A stretch of 64,000 bases of DNA from Pseudothermotoga_B sp051235805 (GTDB taxonomy: Bacteria; Thermotogota; Thermotogae; Thermotogales; DSM-5069), in NCBI RefSeq assembly GCF_051235805.1, contig NZ_JBPNXV010000001.1:558001-622000 (forward strand). The letters run 5' to 3'. Positions 40,403-49,472 of the stretch are shown one piece after another. The notes beneath the pieces were generated by a model. That model saw only the letters and a list, made by a program, of their open reading frames with translations, was not told where the DNA came from and made no database searches. Numbering within the stretch: position 1 is the stretch's first letter; each line of letters begins with the position of its first letter. Both the position numbers and the translations under genes were made by a program.

Positions 40403-41359
40403 TTGGCAGAAAAGAAGGAAAAAAAGAAAGGCAGACTGAAAGCCTTCTTGAAGATTTTATTGATAGCCAGCCTTGTGGGCGTTACTGTGCTCATCTATGG
40501 TTATTTTGCGTTCGAATACAACAGATTGAAAGGTTTCTCTTTCAATCCCGTACAGGATTGGAGAAGTTATATATCTTTTCTCATGTCGAAGATCCCCTTT
40601 GTGAACAGGTATGTGAAGTATGAACCGTTGCAGATACTCACCGCGCAAGAATACTTCCAAGAGATATCAAGGAGCGCAGCTTTGAGGGCTCAGCAGATAC
40701 TTGATGAAGCGAGAAAGACCATGGTTCAAGCGCAAGACCAATTGAAGGTAGTCGAAGCAGAGAGGCAGACAGTATTGAAGATGAGAAAGGAATGGGAAGA
40801 TAAAATGCTTCAAGTGGAAGCGGCGCTGAAAAGACTTCAAAGTCCAGACGATATAAAGAAGATAAGCGAAACAATTTCTAACGCAGATCCTGCGGCGATA
40901 GCTCCAGTGCTCGCCAGCGATGAGTACTCTGTTGATTCGATTGCCGCTGCACTTGTTTATCTTTCATCTGATTTGAGAGCTGATCTGCTAACCGAACTTG
41001 GAAAGGTCAACACAGCGAAAGCAGCACAGGTGATGAACAAAATAGCATCTGTAGAGAATATCATCGGCGACTTGAGAGAAAAGGAAAAACAGCTCGATCA
41101 AAGACAAAAGCAGCTCACTAATGAACTGTCTTCTTTGATCGATGCGGGTTTGATAAGAGAGCTTTCAGTTCAATCTCTGAAAGAATTCACCAATGATGAA
41201 ATCCTTCAGATGATCGACTCGCTTTCACTGGATGAAAATTCTGTTATGGTAATGCTCTCTTTTCTCGATTCAGAAAGATCCAAGGAGATCTTGAAACAGA
41301 TCAAAGAGCAGAAACCTTTACTCTTTCAAAAACTCGTGCTCAAGGGGGTGAGCCTATAA
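40403..41359 (+). CDS. MotE-like flagellar protein
   Basis: 318 residues from a TTG with AGGAGG upstream. A basic N-terminus (AEKKEKKKGRLK) leads into one membrane segment (about 14-36), then a coiled coil (about 90-145, ARKTMVQAQDQLKVVEAERQ) and two MgtE-N/FliG-like repeat blocks (DPAAIAPVLASDEYSVDSIAAALVYLSSDLRADLLTELG and LSLDENSVMVMLSFLDSERSKEIL). This is the architecture of the MotE-type chaperone/stator protein. It is first in the operon and its stop overlaps the fliK start. Confidence 0.72.
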   Translation: MAEKKEKKKGRLKAFLKILLIASLVGVTVLIYGYFAFEYNRLKGFSFNPVQDWRSYISFLMSKIPFVNRYVKYEPLQILTAQEYFQEISRSAALRAQQILDEARKTMVQAQDQLKVVEAERQTVLKMRKEWEDKMLQVEAALKRLQSPDDIKKISETISNADPAAIAPVLASDEYSVDSIAAALVYLSSDLRADLLTELGKVNTAKAAQVMNKIASVENIIGDLREKEKQLDQRQKQLTNELSSLIDAGLIRELSVQSLKEFTNDEILQMIDSLSLDENSVMVMLSFLDSERSKEILKQIKEQKPLLFQKLVLKGVSL

Positions 41360-43530
41360 CAACCCAACCGGTTTCAAACAGTGATTTCGCTGAAAAGAAA
41401 GCAGTTAAATCATCTTCGAGTGTGCCTTTTGCCGTGATTCTTCAACTCGTGAAATCAAAGGCTCAGAATGGGCAACTGCCGCCTGCCAACTTCGTGAAGG
41501 TTGAAAACACCTCGAATCAACAACAAACTCAGCCTAACTCGGCTCAAGAAAAGGGAAACAAAAACATTGAGATAAACAGCGATATAAAACAAAAAGCTGC
41601 AGAAACCTTTCAAAGCCAGCAGAAGAATCTTTCAGATCAAATGACTGTGAACTTTATAAACAAAGAAAAAAGCGATGAAGAGTCTGCTGAACCTTTAGGC
41701 AAAGAAGCACTTGTCGATAGAGTAGTGAAGCAACAAGATCAAAGACCACAAGAGCTGCAAAAGCAAGTTATCGAGTTACCCACGGCGAAAAAAGAGTTTG
41801 TCAAAGTGAGCGAAGGTGAAAACAAAGATCAGAGTTTGGTACAAAAGAATCCATCACAGAGCACGCAGGCTGAATCCAAAAAGCTCAGTATTCCTGTTAT
41901 AGAGACCACACAGACTCAACAAAAGACTGTTGGTGAAACAGTTACCGGCAGATCCTTTCAAGCCGCTGTGCAAATAAAAGCACCTAAAACAGTTCAGTCT
42001 GAGAAGAACACCTCGGCGGCTTTTCAAAAGGTTGAGCAAGAAAAGATCGTTGATCAGAACAGCAAAACTGATGTGATCTCAAAAAGTGTCTTGAATACCG
42101 CAAAAACGACAGATCAAAAGACGACTCAGAGCAGTTCAAGCACACAGAGTTTATCGGTGAAGGAAGCAAGAATTGTTCAAGAAAAGTCGTCTCAGAATGA
42201 TCAAATGAGTGCTGTTCAAGAAAAAGCATCTTGGAACAACTCAGTGAATGTGGGAAGATCAAATGTGCAGCACACCGCTCTTGTAAAGGAAGATATCAAG
42301 AAAACAGAACCGGTGAAAGGTGTGAAAAATACCGCCCAATCATCCAAGATGCCTGAGAGTAGCACACAAAAGATCGTTCAAGAAGACTTCGTGAAGGCAG
42401 AGCCACAGATAGTTAACCTTGAGAACTCTGAGAAAACAGATGTACCAAAAGCGATCAACATAGAGCAGTATCAAGGGGAGATTAAAAAGCCTGACTTTAA
42501 GAAGACTTTGAACACAACCTCAGATAAAGAAATAGCCACACAAAGCACCGCCAAAAACACTACTAACGTACAGAAAACAATCGATGCATCTCTGCAAGGT
42601 CAACAAAGACTTGTGCTGAGCAGAGAGATCATCGAGTATCTGATGAGCCAACCACAAAATGCTTCGCAAGCAATTCAGAACACAAAAGAAAAAGTATCTT
42701 CAGCTGTGAAGCAGAGTGGAATACTCGCACAGAACATAGTTTCGAACAAACAGTCTTATGAACGATCAATTGAACAGACTCAACAAGGCGGGCTCACCTT
42801 CAAACAGGCTCAGGTGATTGTGAAAAATGCAATCTTACAGATTCAAGACAGCACCAGTGAGTTCAGCCAGTTCAAACAGATAAAAAGAGAGATCCCAGAT
42901 CAACTCAAGACCTCACAGCCCATCAAGATAGAGAACTTCAAGCTTGAGATCGCAAGAGATTTGAAAAAGGAAACACCGCAGGTATTCGAACAGCCGCGAG
43001 CTGAAAGACTCGAACAAACAGAGCACGTCAGAGAATTGCTCAACAACAGAAGTGCTCGAAAGACTTATGAAACAGAGCACCAGCAAGTAACTCAGACACA
43101 ACAAGAATTCAGAAAGGACATAGACTCAATCGTGGTTCGAGTTGAGCAACAAGAGAGAGCTTCAAATCTTCAGACGATCGTCGACACTATAAGACAGATG
43201 CACAACACAACAACTGAGAAGGCTGTAGTCGATCTGTCGCCACCGAATCTCGGAAAGCTTGAAATAGAGTTGGTCAAGCAACAAGAAAAATTGGTCATTA
43301 CTTTCAAGGTTGTCACAGACGAGGCAAAAGAGATGCTTGAAAAGAGCTCGAAAGATTTGATTTCTAGGCTGAACACAATCGGTTTCAAGGTCGAGCAGGT
43401 TGAGGTCAAGACCTTGCCAAAAACCGAAGAAGACTATTTGAGCAGAGATCAGCAAGAGCAAGAACAAAATCAAGAGAAAAGACACAAAAAGCAACAAGAG
43501 GAGGTGAAAGAAGATGATAAGCACGATTGA
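41356..43530 (+). CDS. fliK: FliK, flagellar hook-length control protein
   Basis: About 724 residues. The frame opens without ATG, GTG or TTG until 41422, but GGGGGTGAG ends 3-5 bases before an in-frame ATA at 41356, within ATAA that overlaps the MotE-like stop. I propose that AUA as the start, with GTG at 41422 as the conservative alternative. The body is low-complexity, rich in Gln, Lys, Ser and Thr, as expected of the FliK ruler region. The C-terminal part (from about residue 610) has the FliK switch domain pattern KAVVDLSPPNLGKLEIELVKQQEKL followed by a Gln/Glu-rich tail. It overlaps flgD by 17 bp. Confidence 0.85.
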   Translation: MTTQPVSNSDFAEKKAVKSSSSVPFAVILQLVKSKAQNGQLPPANFVKVENTSNQQQTQPNSAQEKGNKNIEINSDIKQKAAETFQSQQKNLSDQMTVNFINKEKSDEESAEPLGKEALVDRVVKQQDQRPQELQKQVIELPTAKKEFVKVSEGENKDQSLVQKNPSQSTQAESKKLSIPVIETTQTQQKTVGETVTGRSFQAAVQIKAPKTVQSEKNTSAAFQKVEQEKIVDQNSKTDVISKSVLNTAKTTDQKTTQSSSSTQSLSVKEARIVQEKSSQNDQMSAVQEKASWNNSVNVGRSNVQHTALVKEDIKKTEPVKGVKNTAQSSKMPESSTQKIVQEDFVKAEPQIVNLENSEKTDVPKAINIEQYQGEIKKPDFKKTLNTTSDKEIATQSTAKNTTNVQKTIDASLQGQQRLVLSREIIEYLMSQPQNASQAIQNTKEKVSSAVKQSGILAQNIVSNKQSYERSIEQTQQGGLTFKQAQVIVKNAILQIQDSTSEFSQFKQIKREIPDQLKTSQPIKIENFKLEIARDLKKETPQVFEQPRAERLEQTEHVRELLNNRSARKTYETEHQQVTQTQQEFRKDIDSIVVRVEQQERASNLQTIVDTIRQMHNTTTEKAVVDLSPPNLGKLEIELVKQQEKLVITFKVVTDEAKEMLEKSSKDLISRLNTIGFKVEQVEVKTLPKTEEDYLSRDQQEQEQNQEKRHKKQQEEVKEDDKHD

Positions 43531-44182
43531 CTATTCTTACACCACTTATTCGACAACCCAAAGAAAGGCGAGCAACACACTCGACAAAGACGCCTTCTTG
43601 TTGTTGCTCATCACGCAGTTGAAGAACCAAAACCCACTCGAACCAATGGACAACAAAGATTTCATAGCACAGCTCACGCAGTTTTCTACACTTGAACAGA
43701 TAACAAACATGACGAAATCGATCCAAGACTTTCTCACACTTCAAGAAGGTGCACTTCAGGCTCAGGCGGCATCTTTGATAGGGAAATATGCCGTTGTGCA
43801 AGTCAATCAAATAACCGTGAAGAGCGGAACAGCAGAAAGCATTGTTTTCGAGCTGGACGAAGCGGCTCCTGTTGTTGTGAGGATCTACGATTCAAACGGA
43901 AATCTTGTAAGGGAAGCTACCTCGAGCTCTCTTGATGCAGGTGCGCACGCCTATGTGTGGGATGCAAGAGACAGCAGTGGTCTGCCTGTTTCAGATGGCA
44001 CTTACACCTACACGGTGTCGAAGATAAACTCCGATGGCAGTGAAACAGAGATAGGTGGTGTTGAAGGAGGAAAGATAGAGTCTGTGAAGTTCAGAGGCAA
44101 TCAGATCTACGTCTACGTGAATGGCAGAGAATACCCGCTCGCTTCGATCGTTGAAATTATGGAGGAGGGTGATAATACATGA
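43514..44182 (+). CDS. flgD: FlgD, hook capping protein
   Basis: 222-residue scaffold that promotes FlgE polymerisation. Seen: LDKDAFLLLLITQLKNQNPLEPMDNKDFIAQLTQFSTLEQI, the family's N-terminal signature, then a FlgD Ig-like/tudor region with VVVRIYDSNGNLVRE and AHAYVWDARDSSGLPVSDGTYTYTV. GAGGAGG lies upstream of its ATG. The overlap with flgE is 4 bp. Confidence 0.97.
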   Translation: MISTIDYSYTTYSTTQRKASNTLDKDAFLLLLITQLKNQNPLEPMDNKDFIAQLTQFSTLEQITNMTKSIQDFLTLQEGALQAQAASLIGKYAVVQVNQITVKSGTAESIVFELDEAAPVVVRIYDSNGNLVREATSSSLDAGAHAYVWDARDSSGLPVSDGTYTYTVSKINSDGSETEIGGVEGGKIESVKFRGNQIYVYVNGREYPLASIVEIMEEGDNT

Positions 44183-46068
44183 TGCGCTCGATGTTCAGCG
44201 GCGTTGCTGGAATGAGAAATTTCCAGTATGAGATCGATGTAGTCGGCAACAACATCGCCAACGTGAACACAATTGGTTTCAAAGGTTCTCGCGTAACCTT
44301 TCAAACGGCGTTGTCTCAGACTCTGAAGGCTTCAAGAAGCGCACAGAACAACATAGGTGGAACGAATGCAATTCAAATTGGGCTTGGTTCACAGCTCGCA
44401 ACGATCGACAAGATCATGACCCAAGGTTCTTTCCAAAACACCGGGAATGGAACAGATCTTGCCATCGAAGGGGATGGTTTCTTTGTACTGAGTAACGGTA
44501 GCCAGTATTTCTACACGCGTGCCGGTGCCTTGACGGTAGATTCTAACGGTACTCTTATTCAGAGTTCCACAGGTCTTAAGGTTCAAGGCTGGAGAGCGAT
44601 ACAAGATCCAACCACTGGGACACGGTATGTGGATTCAAACCAACCCATAGGCGATATAACGATAAGTGCGGGTATGACGATGCCGGCGAATGCAACCACT
44701 GCAGCATCAATCGCTGGAAACCTCAATTCGAGGGTTGGTCCAATACCCTTCTCGATGAACATCACAGACACTACAAGCAACACCGATTACGATGTGAGGT
44801 TTGTCTTTTCCAAGACATCAGGTGATCTTGTAAGGCAGGCTGATCCATTCTCAAAGTCGCAGAGCTACACCTGGGATGTCTACGGTGAGGATGGAAAGGT
44901 GAAGGCGGCTGGTTTCATAGTGATCAACGAGTTTGGTAGGGTGGAAAGTTCAGGAACTGCCTTTAGATCAAACCTGACTGCTAATGATGATCAGTTAACT
45001 CAAGAAGATTTCAGCACTGTTCCAACCGATGGCACCTACTACACGATTGTGAAGGATGAGAACGGGAACGTGGTTCATGAAGGCAATGTTACAATAGCTG
45101 GTGGAAATTTTACAATAACTAATACAAACATAGATCAAGGACAAAGATATTTCGTCATCTTTGGCAACGCAAGTGCAGGTGATGAAATCACAATTGCTGG
45201 TGATGCCACGATCTCGATACCAACGGCAGGTGAACCACGTTTCTATGAATCAGACAATCCTTCGAATTTCTCAACTTTGCAGTACGAAAGCCCAAAGTAC
45301 GTGACAGCCATTCAGATGTACGATTCACTGGGCAATCCCTACTCGGTGTACTTTGAGTTCACCAGAATTGGGCAGTTCGGAAATATGCAAAACGCATGGC
45401 TTTGGAGAGCTTATACATCAAGTGGTGAACCAATAAGTTATATCGACGCGAATGGAAATGACAACGATGTGACCGGTTCATATGTTGGTGGAATTATAAA
45501 CTTCAACGAGTCTGGTAGGATCAGTGGGATGTACGGTGTTACCTGGAATGGTTCTAAGCTTTCAGTAAGTAATACCGAGCTTAGAACTATCAAGTTTGAC
45601 GCAACACACATGGGCGACAGCACCGTTCAAGCGACGATCGATTTCACCTCTTTGACTCAGTTTTCAGGCAGTAATTCAGCGGCTTTCAACTATCAAAACG
45701 GCAATGCACTCGGAACATTGCAGTCTTTTGCGATAAATGAAAACGGAGAAATCATCGGCACCTTCACCAACGGTTTAACAGATATCTTAGGGCAGTTAGC
45801 CTTGGCTGTCTTCAATAACCCGGCTGGCTTGAACGATCTTGGCAACTCTCTGTACGTGGTATCTCCAAACAGTGGACTTGCCCAAATAGGAACTGCAGGA
45901 AGTGGTGGAAGAGGTACATTGATACCAGGAGCACTTGAGATGTCAAATGTCGATTTGGCAGAGGAGTTCACCAAGATGATCATTGCACAGCGTGGCTTTC
46001 AGGCAAACGCAAGGGTCATAACAACGGCAGACACCATTCTTGGCGAACTTGTTGCTCTGAGAAGATAA
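44179..46068 (+). CDS. flgE: FlgE, flagellar hook protein
   Basis: 629-residue hook subunit. Seen: an N-terminal SMFSGVAGMRNFQYEIDVVGNNIANVNTIGFKGSRVTFQ rod/hook signature, TDLAIEGDGFFVLSNGSQYFYTRAGAL, a large central region with several beta domains, and the C-terminal VDLAEEFTKMIIAQRGFQANARVITTADTILGELV. Two ATGs at 44179 and 44182 are possible starts. It is longer than enterobacterial FlgE through the central domains. Confidence 0.97.
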   Translation: MMRSMFSGVAGMRNFQYEIDVVGNNIANVNTIGFKGSRVTFQTALSQTLKASRSAQNNIGGTNAIQIGLGSQLATIDKIMTQGSFQNTGNGTDLAIEGDGFFVLSNGSQYFYTRAGALTVDSNGTLIQSSTGLKVQGWRAIQDPTTGTRYVDSNQPIGDITISAGMTMPANATTAASIAGNLNSRVGPIPFSMNITDTTSNTDYDVRFVFSKTSGDLVRQADPFSKSQSYTWDVYGEDGKVKAAGFIVINEFGRVESSGTAFRSNLTANDDQLTQEDFSTVPTDGTYYTIVKDENGNVVHEGNVTIAGGNFTITNTNIDQGQRYFVIFGNASAGDEITIAGDATISIPTAGEPRFYESDNPSNFSTLQYESPKYVTAIQMYDSLGNPYSVYFEFTRIGQFGNMQNAWLWRAYTSSGEPISYIDANGNDNDVTGSYVGGIINFNESGRISGMYGVTWNGSKLSVSNTELRTIKFDATHMGDSTVQATIDFTSLTQFSGSNSAAFNYQNGNALGTLQSFAINENGEIIGTFTNGLTDILGQLALAVFNNPAGLNDLGNSLYVVSPNSGLAQIGTAGSGGRGTLIPGALEMSNVDLAEEFTKMIIAQRGFQANARVITTADTILGELVALRR

Positions 46069-46079
46069 GGTGAGGGTGA

Positions 46080-46292
46080 ATGATCTGGTTGACGCACCTG
46101 CGGGGTAAACAGTTTGTTTTGAACGCTGAAATGATTGAATCAATAGAAGCTTTGCCTGACACGACGATCACACTCTTCAACGGCAGAAAGTACATCGTTC
46201 AAGAGAAGGTCGAGGAGGTAGTCTCAAAGGTGATAGAATACAAAAAGCAGGCATATCCTGTGTTAGATATTTTGAAATACTTGCCTCGATAG
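46080..46292 (+). CDS. flbD: FlbD-family flagellar protein
   Basis: 70-residue FlbD protein (MIWLTHLRGKQFVLNAEMIESIEALPDTTITLFNGRKYIVQEKVEEVV). A small basic protein regularly found between flgE and motA. Its exact role is unclear; it is linked to flagellar assembly or swarming in other bacteria. Confidence 0.9.
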   Translation: MIWLTHLRGKQFVLNAEMIESIEALPDTTITLFNGRKYIVQEKVEEVVSKVIEYKKQAYPVLDILKYLPR

Positions 46293-46307
46293 CAGGTAGG
46301 TGATTGG

Positions 46308-47096
46308 ATGGACATATCGACAATCCTTGGAATTGGTTTGGCTTTCGGCATGATCGCCTTTGGTATTATCTCAAACCAATCGTCGTTGATGACTTACTAC
46401 AATTTGCCATCGCTGTTCATAACAGTTGGAGGTGCATTGGCTTCAACCATAGCATCTCACCCGAAGGAAAAGAGTTTCAAGATCGTTCAGGTTATGTTAT
46501 CAACGATCAAGGAACCTAAGGTCGACAACATAGGACTTGTACGAACACTTGTGTCCTTCTCTGAGAAGGCAAGGCGCGAAGGCTTATTGTCTTTGGAAGA
46601 GAATTTGAACGACATCGACGATCCATTCATGAAAAAGGCTGTTCAGCTTGTGATCGATGGAACCGATCCTGATCTTTTGAAAAACATGATGGAGACAGAG
46701 ATGGATTTGATCGAGGAAGACATTGCATCAGAAAAAGCCTTGATGGACTCTGCAGGAGCCTTTGCACCGGCTTACGGGATGATCGGAACTCTAATTGGGT
46801 TGATAGCGATGCTGAAGACTTTGAACAACCCAGAGACACTCGGACCTGGTATGTCTGTGGCTCTGATCACGACCTTCTACGGTTCAATACTCTCTAACAG
46901 TGTCTTTCTGCCAATGGGAGAGAAGATAGGTCGAAGGGCTACAAAGATCCTGAGGCAGAAACAGATGATCCTCGAAGGTGTGCTTTCAATCCAAGCTGGT
47001 GAAAACCCAAGGGTCTTGGAAGAAAAGCTCAAGTCCTTCCTCAACATCCAAGAGAAGACTGCTTATGAAGCAGCTGTCGCGGAGGCAAAGGCTTAA
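46308..47096 (+). CDS. motA: MotA, stator proton channel subunit
   Basis: 262-residue MotA with four membrane segments. Seen: GIGLAFGMIAFGIIS, PSLFITVGGALASTIASHP, a cytoplasmic loop with LVSFSEKARREGLLSLEENL, DPFMKKAVQLVIDGTDPDLL, and PAYGMIGTLIGLIAML near the third segment. Its TAA stop overlaps the start of motB by one base. Confidence 0.96.
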   Translation: MDISTILGIGLAFGMIAFGIISNQSSLMTYYNLPSLFITVGGALASTIASHPKEKSFKIVQVMLSTIKEPKVDNIGLVRTLVSFSEKARREGLLSLEENLNDIDDPFMKKAVQLVIDGTDPDLLKNMMETEMDLIEEDIASEKALMDSAGAFAPAYGMIGTLIGLIAMLKTLNNPETLGPGMSVALITTFYGSILSNSVFLPMGEKIGRRATKILRQKQMILEGVLSIQAGENPRVLEEKLKSFLNIQEKTAYEAAVAEAKA

Positions 47097-47965
47097 TGCC
47101 CAGGAAGAAGAAGCAACCTGAGGCACCGAAGGGAAGCTGGCTGACAACCTACGGTGATATGGTGACATTGCTGCTCACTTTCTTTGTCTTGCTGTTTGCA
47201 ATGTCTACCATAAGCCCTGGGAAGTTTCAGCAAGTGGTTGTTGGGTTGAGATCTGCTTTGACGGGAATGCCACCGAGTATTCTAACAGGTGGTAAAAGTT
47301 TGGCAGAGGAGCCTTTGATAACATCTCGACGTGGTGTTTACCAAGAATTGATGAAGATCGCAGAGGAATACAAAGGCAAGATAACGATAGAGGAAAGAGA
47401 CGAAGGAACTGTCATCATAATGCAAGATATGGCTTTTTTCGTTCCTGGGAGCGCGAAACTAACCGTAGAAGCGAAAGAACTGCTTGGAAGGATAGGTTCG
47501 ATCGTGATTGAGCACACGACCAATGTGCTCCAAGTCTATGGCTACGCAGACGACCAGCCTGTCTTAGAAGATTCTATCTATGCATCAAACTGGCATTTGA
47601 GTGCGGCGAGGGCTTCGAGTGTTGTACAGTTTTTCACAGAAGAACTAAAAAAGCGCAGATCGATAGAAAGACTGGCAGATATAAGAGCAGGCAGATTTGA
47701 TCCAGAGTATTTCTACGATCAACAGAGATTCTACCCAATAGGAATGGGAGATTGGACGATAAGAAAAGAAATAGACGCACTTCAGAAATACATAGATTCA
47801 GAAAAACAACTGGCAACTTTGAAGTACCAACAGAACGAGATAGACCAAGCGACTTACAACTCTGTGGTAAATCGACTGAACAACGAATATAACTCACGAA
47901 TAGTAGCCCTGAGAAATCAGTTCAGAAGAATTGATATACTCATAAAGAGAGAGAGAGCAAAGTAG
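47096..47965 (+). CDS. motB: MotB, stator peptidoglycan-binding subunit (with insertion)
   Basis: 289-residue MotB. Seen: SWLTTYGDMVTLLLTFFVLLFAMS with the proton-binding Asp at residue 21, and an OmpA-like domain with MAFFVPGSAKL, VYGYADDQPV and SAARASSVVQFF. Between FYPIGMGDW (about 212-220) and NQFRRIDILIKRE (274-285) there is a charged helical insertion (about 221-275), where other MotB proteins have only a short loop. This may alter how the protein reaches the peptidoglycan below the toga. Confidence 0.92.
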   Translation: MPRKKKQPEAPKGSWLTTYGDMVTLLLTFFVLLFAMSTISPGKFQQVVVGLRSALTGMPPSILTGGKSLAEEPLITSRRGVYQELMKIAEEYKGKITIEERDEGTVIIMQDMAFFVPGSAKLTVEAKELLGRIGSIVIEHTTNVLQVYGYADDQPVLEDSIYASNWHLSAARASSVVQFFTEELKKRRSIERLADIRAGRFDPEYFYDQQRFYPIGMGDWTIRKEIDALQKYIDSEKQLATLKYQQNEIDQATYNSVVNRLNNEYNSRIVALRNQFRRIDILIKRERAK

Positions 47966-47973
47966 GTGATTCA

Positions 47974-48468
47974 ATGGCAGACGAAGAAAAAAAGAAAAAA
48001 GGTATCAGTGGTCTGTTGATGATGATCTTGGTACCTGCCGTAGTTGCGGTTGGTGCGACCGTAGCTACGGTGATGCTACTTGGGACGAACTTGAGTCCGA
48101 AGAAGCAAGAACCTACCGTGGTAACTCCAGTTGAGATAAAGGCAGTTGTCATACAGTCCGGCACCTACACAACCTTCATGCTCAAAGGCGGAAAGGAAGT
48201 AGCGGTTATAGATTCGTTGAGCTTTACTGTGGCGAGTGATTCTTGTAGAGCTGCTATAGCGAGTAAGAACGATGAGATAATGGATGGTCTTATGTTGATC
48301 TTCCTGAGCAAGGAGAAGTCAGAATTGAACACAGCTGCTGGCATAGAACTTTTGAAAAAGCAGATAAGGTCAATGGTGAATGAAATAACAGGCTTTACTG
48401 GAGATAGGGAAAGATTGGGTGTTGTAGGGGTCTATCTGTACATAAAAGCCATCAGTTCCGTGGAATGA
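47974..48468 (+). CDS. fliL: FliL, basal-body associated protein
   Basis: 164-residue FliL. A charged N-terminus (DEEKKKKGISG) leads into one membrane segment (LLMMILVPAVVAVGATVATVML), followed by a periplasmic domain with LNTAAGIELLKKQIRSMVNEI. It stabilises stators in other bacteria. Confidence 0.88.
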   Translation: MADEEKKKKGISGLLMMILVPAVVAVGATVATVMLLGTNLSPKKQEPTVVTPVEIKAVVIQSGTYTTFMLKGGKEVAVIDSLSFTVASDSCRAAIASKNDEIMDGLMLIFLSKEKSELNTAAGIELLKKQIRSMVNEITGFTGDRERLGVVGVYLYIKAISSVE

Positions 48469-48479
48469 GGGGTGATGGC

Positions 48480-49472
48480 GTGGCTGATGTACTCAGTCAA
48501 GACGAAATAGACAGGCTTTTACAAGCCGTAAGCACCGGCGAGGTTTCAATCGAAGAGATCAAGAAGGAAGAAACTAAAAAGGTAAAACCTTACGATTTCA
48601 GAAGGCCCAGCAAGTTTTCAAAAGAGCACATAAGGGTCTTTGACATGATTCATGAAAACTTCGCAAGGTCTGTCTCGACATACCTTTCAGGAAGGGTTCG
48701 CACCTTCACTAATATCAATCTTGCAAGCATAGACCAGATATCTTACGAGGAGTTTGTGAGATCGCTTCCTACTCCATCTTTCATAGTGATATTCACAGCA
48801 CCGGAATTTGTGGGGAACGCGATATTAGAAATGAACCTTGAGATCTTTTACACCATATTAGACTTGATACTCGGTGGGCCAGGTATCCCTCATGTGAAGC
48901 GTACTCCATCGGACATAGAAATATCGATAATGAGAAAAGAGATTCTGAACATATTGACCAATCTCGCTCAGGCATGGAATGAAATCTACCATTTCGTACC
49001 AAGCATAGAGAGTATCGAAAACAATCCTCAATTTGTTCAGATCGCACCTCCGAACGAAATGGTTCTCTTGGTTTCGTTGTTCATAACTATAGGCAAGACC
49101 GAAGGATTCTTGAACGTATGTTGGCCCTCTTCACTAACAGAGCCATTTATGGATAGACTCACTTCAAGAAGTTGGTTCACTACAAAACGCGAGCAGCTTT
49201 CTGAAAAGATGCTCGATGATCTCAGGCAGAACATCAGGACGATGAATGTGAAACTTTCAGCAATTCTGGGTGAAAGTGTTTTGACCGTCAAAGAAGTTCT
49301 TGATCTGGAAGTTGGCGACGTGATCAGGTTGAAAACCCACAAAGATGATGAAATTACAATCGAAGTTCATGGTAAGCCAAAGTTCATGGCTCAACCGGGT
49401 GTCTTCAAAGGACATAAAGCCGTGAAGGTTACCCGGATCTTGAAGCCGGAGGTGGAAGAAGATGAACAGTGA
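48480..49472 (+). CDS. fliM: FliM, flagellar motor switch protein
   Basis: 330 residues from the GTG at 48480 (GGGGTG upstream). An ATG at 48465 overlapping the fliL stop is the alternative. Seen: the N-terminal CheY-binding-like helix DVLSQDEIDRLLQAV, the FSKEHIRVFDMIHENFARSVSTYLS CheC-like domain start, and a C-terminal SpoA domain with VLDLEVGDVIRL. It overlaps fliY by 11 bp. Confidence 0.95.
   Translation: MADVLSQDEIDRLLQAVSTGEVSIEEIKKEETKKVKPYDFRRPSKFSKEHIRVFDMIHENFARSVSTYLSGRVRTFTNINLASIDQISYEEFVRSLPTPSFIVIFTAPEFVGNAILEMNLEIFYTILDLILGGPGIPHVKRTPSDIEISIMRKEILNILTNLAQAWNEIYHFVPSIESIENNPQFVQIAPPNEMVLLVSLFITIGKTEGFLNVCWPSSLTEPFMDRLTSRSWFTTKREQLSEKMLDDLRQNIRTMNVKLSAILGESVLTVKEVLDLEVGDVIRLKTHKDDEITIEVHGKPKFMAQPGVFKGHKAVKVTRILKPEVEEDEQ

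Noticed and set aside
40240..40623. 127-codon plus-strand frame overlapping the start of the MotE-like gene
   Set aside because: Overlaps more than half of its length with a well-supported gene in another frame and lacks a Shine-Dalgarno.
42000..42300. Search for CRISPR arrays and insertion sequences in the window
   Set aside because: No regularly spaced repeats with unique spacers and no transposase or terminal inverted repeats were seen anywhere in the 64 kb. The coordinates given are only an example stretch inspected because of its repetitiveness.
41500..43500. Apparent repeats in fliK (many VQEK, KTTQ and SSTQ-like words)
   Set aside because: They are low-complexity Gln/Lys/Ser/Thr composition without a fixed period, as usual for the FliK ruler region.
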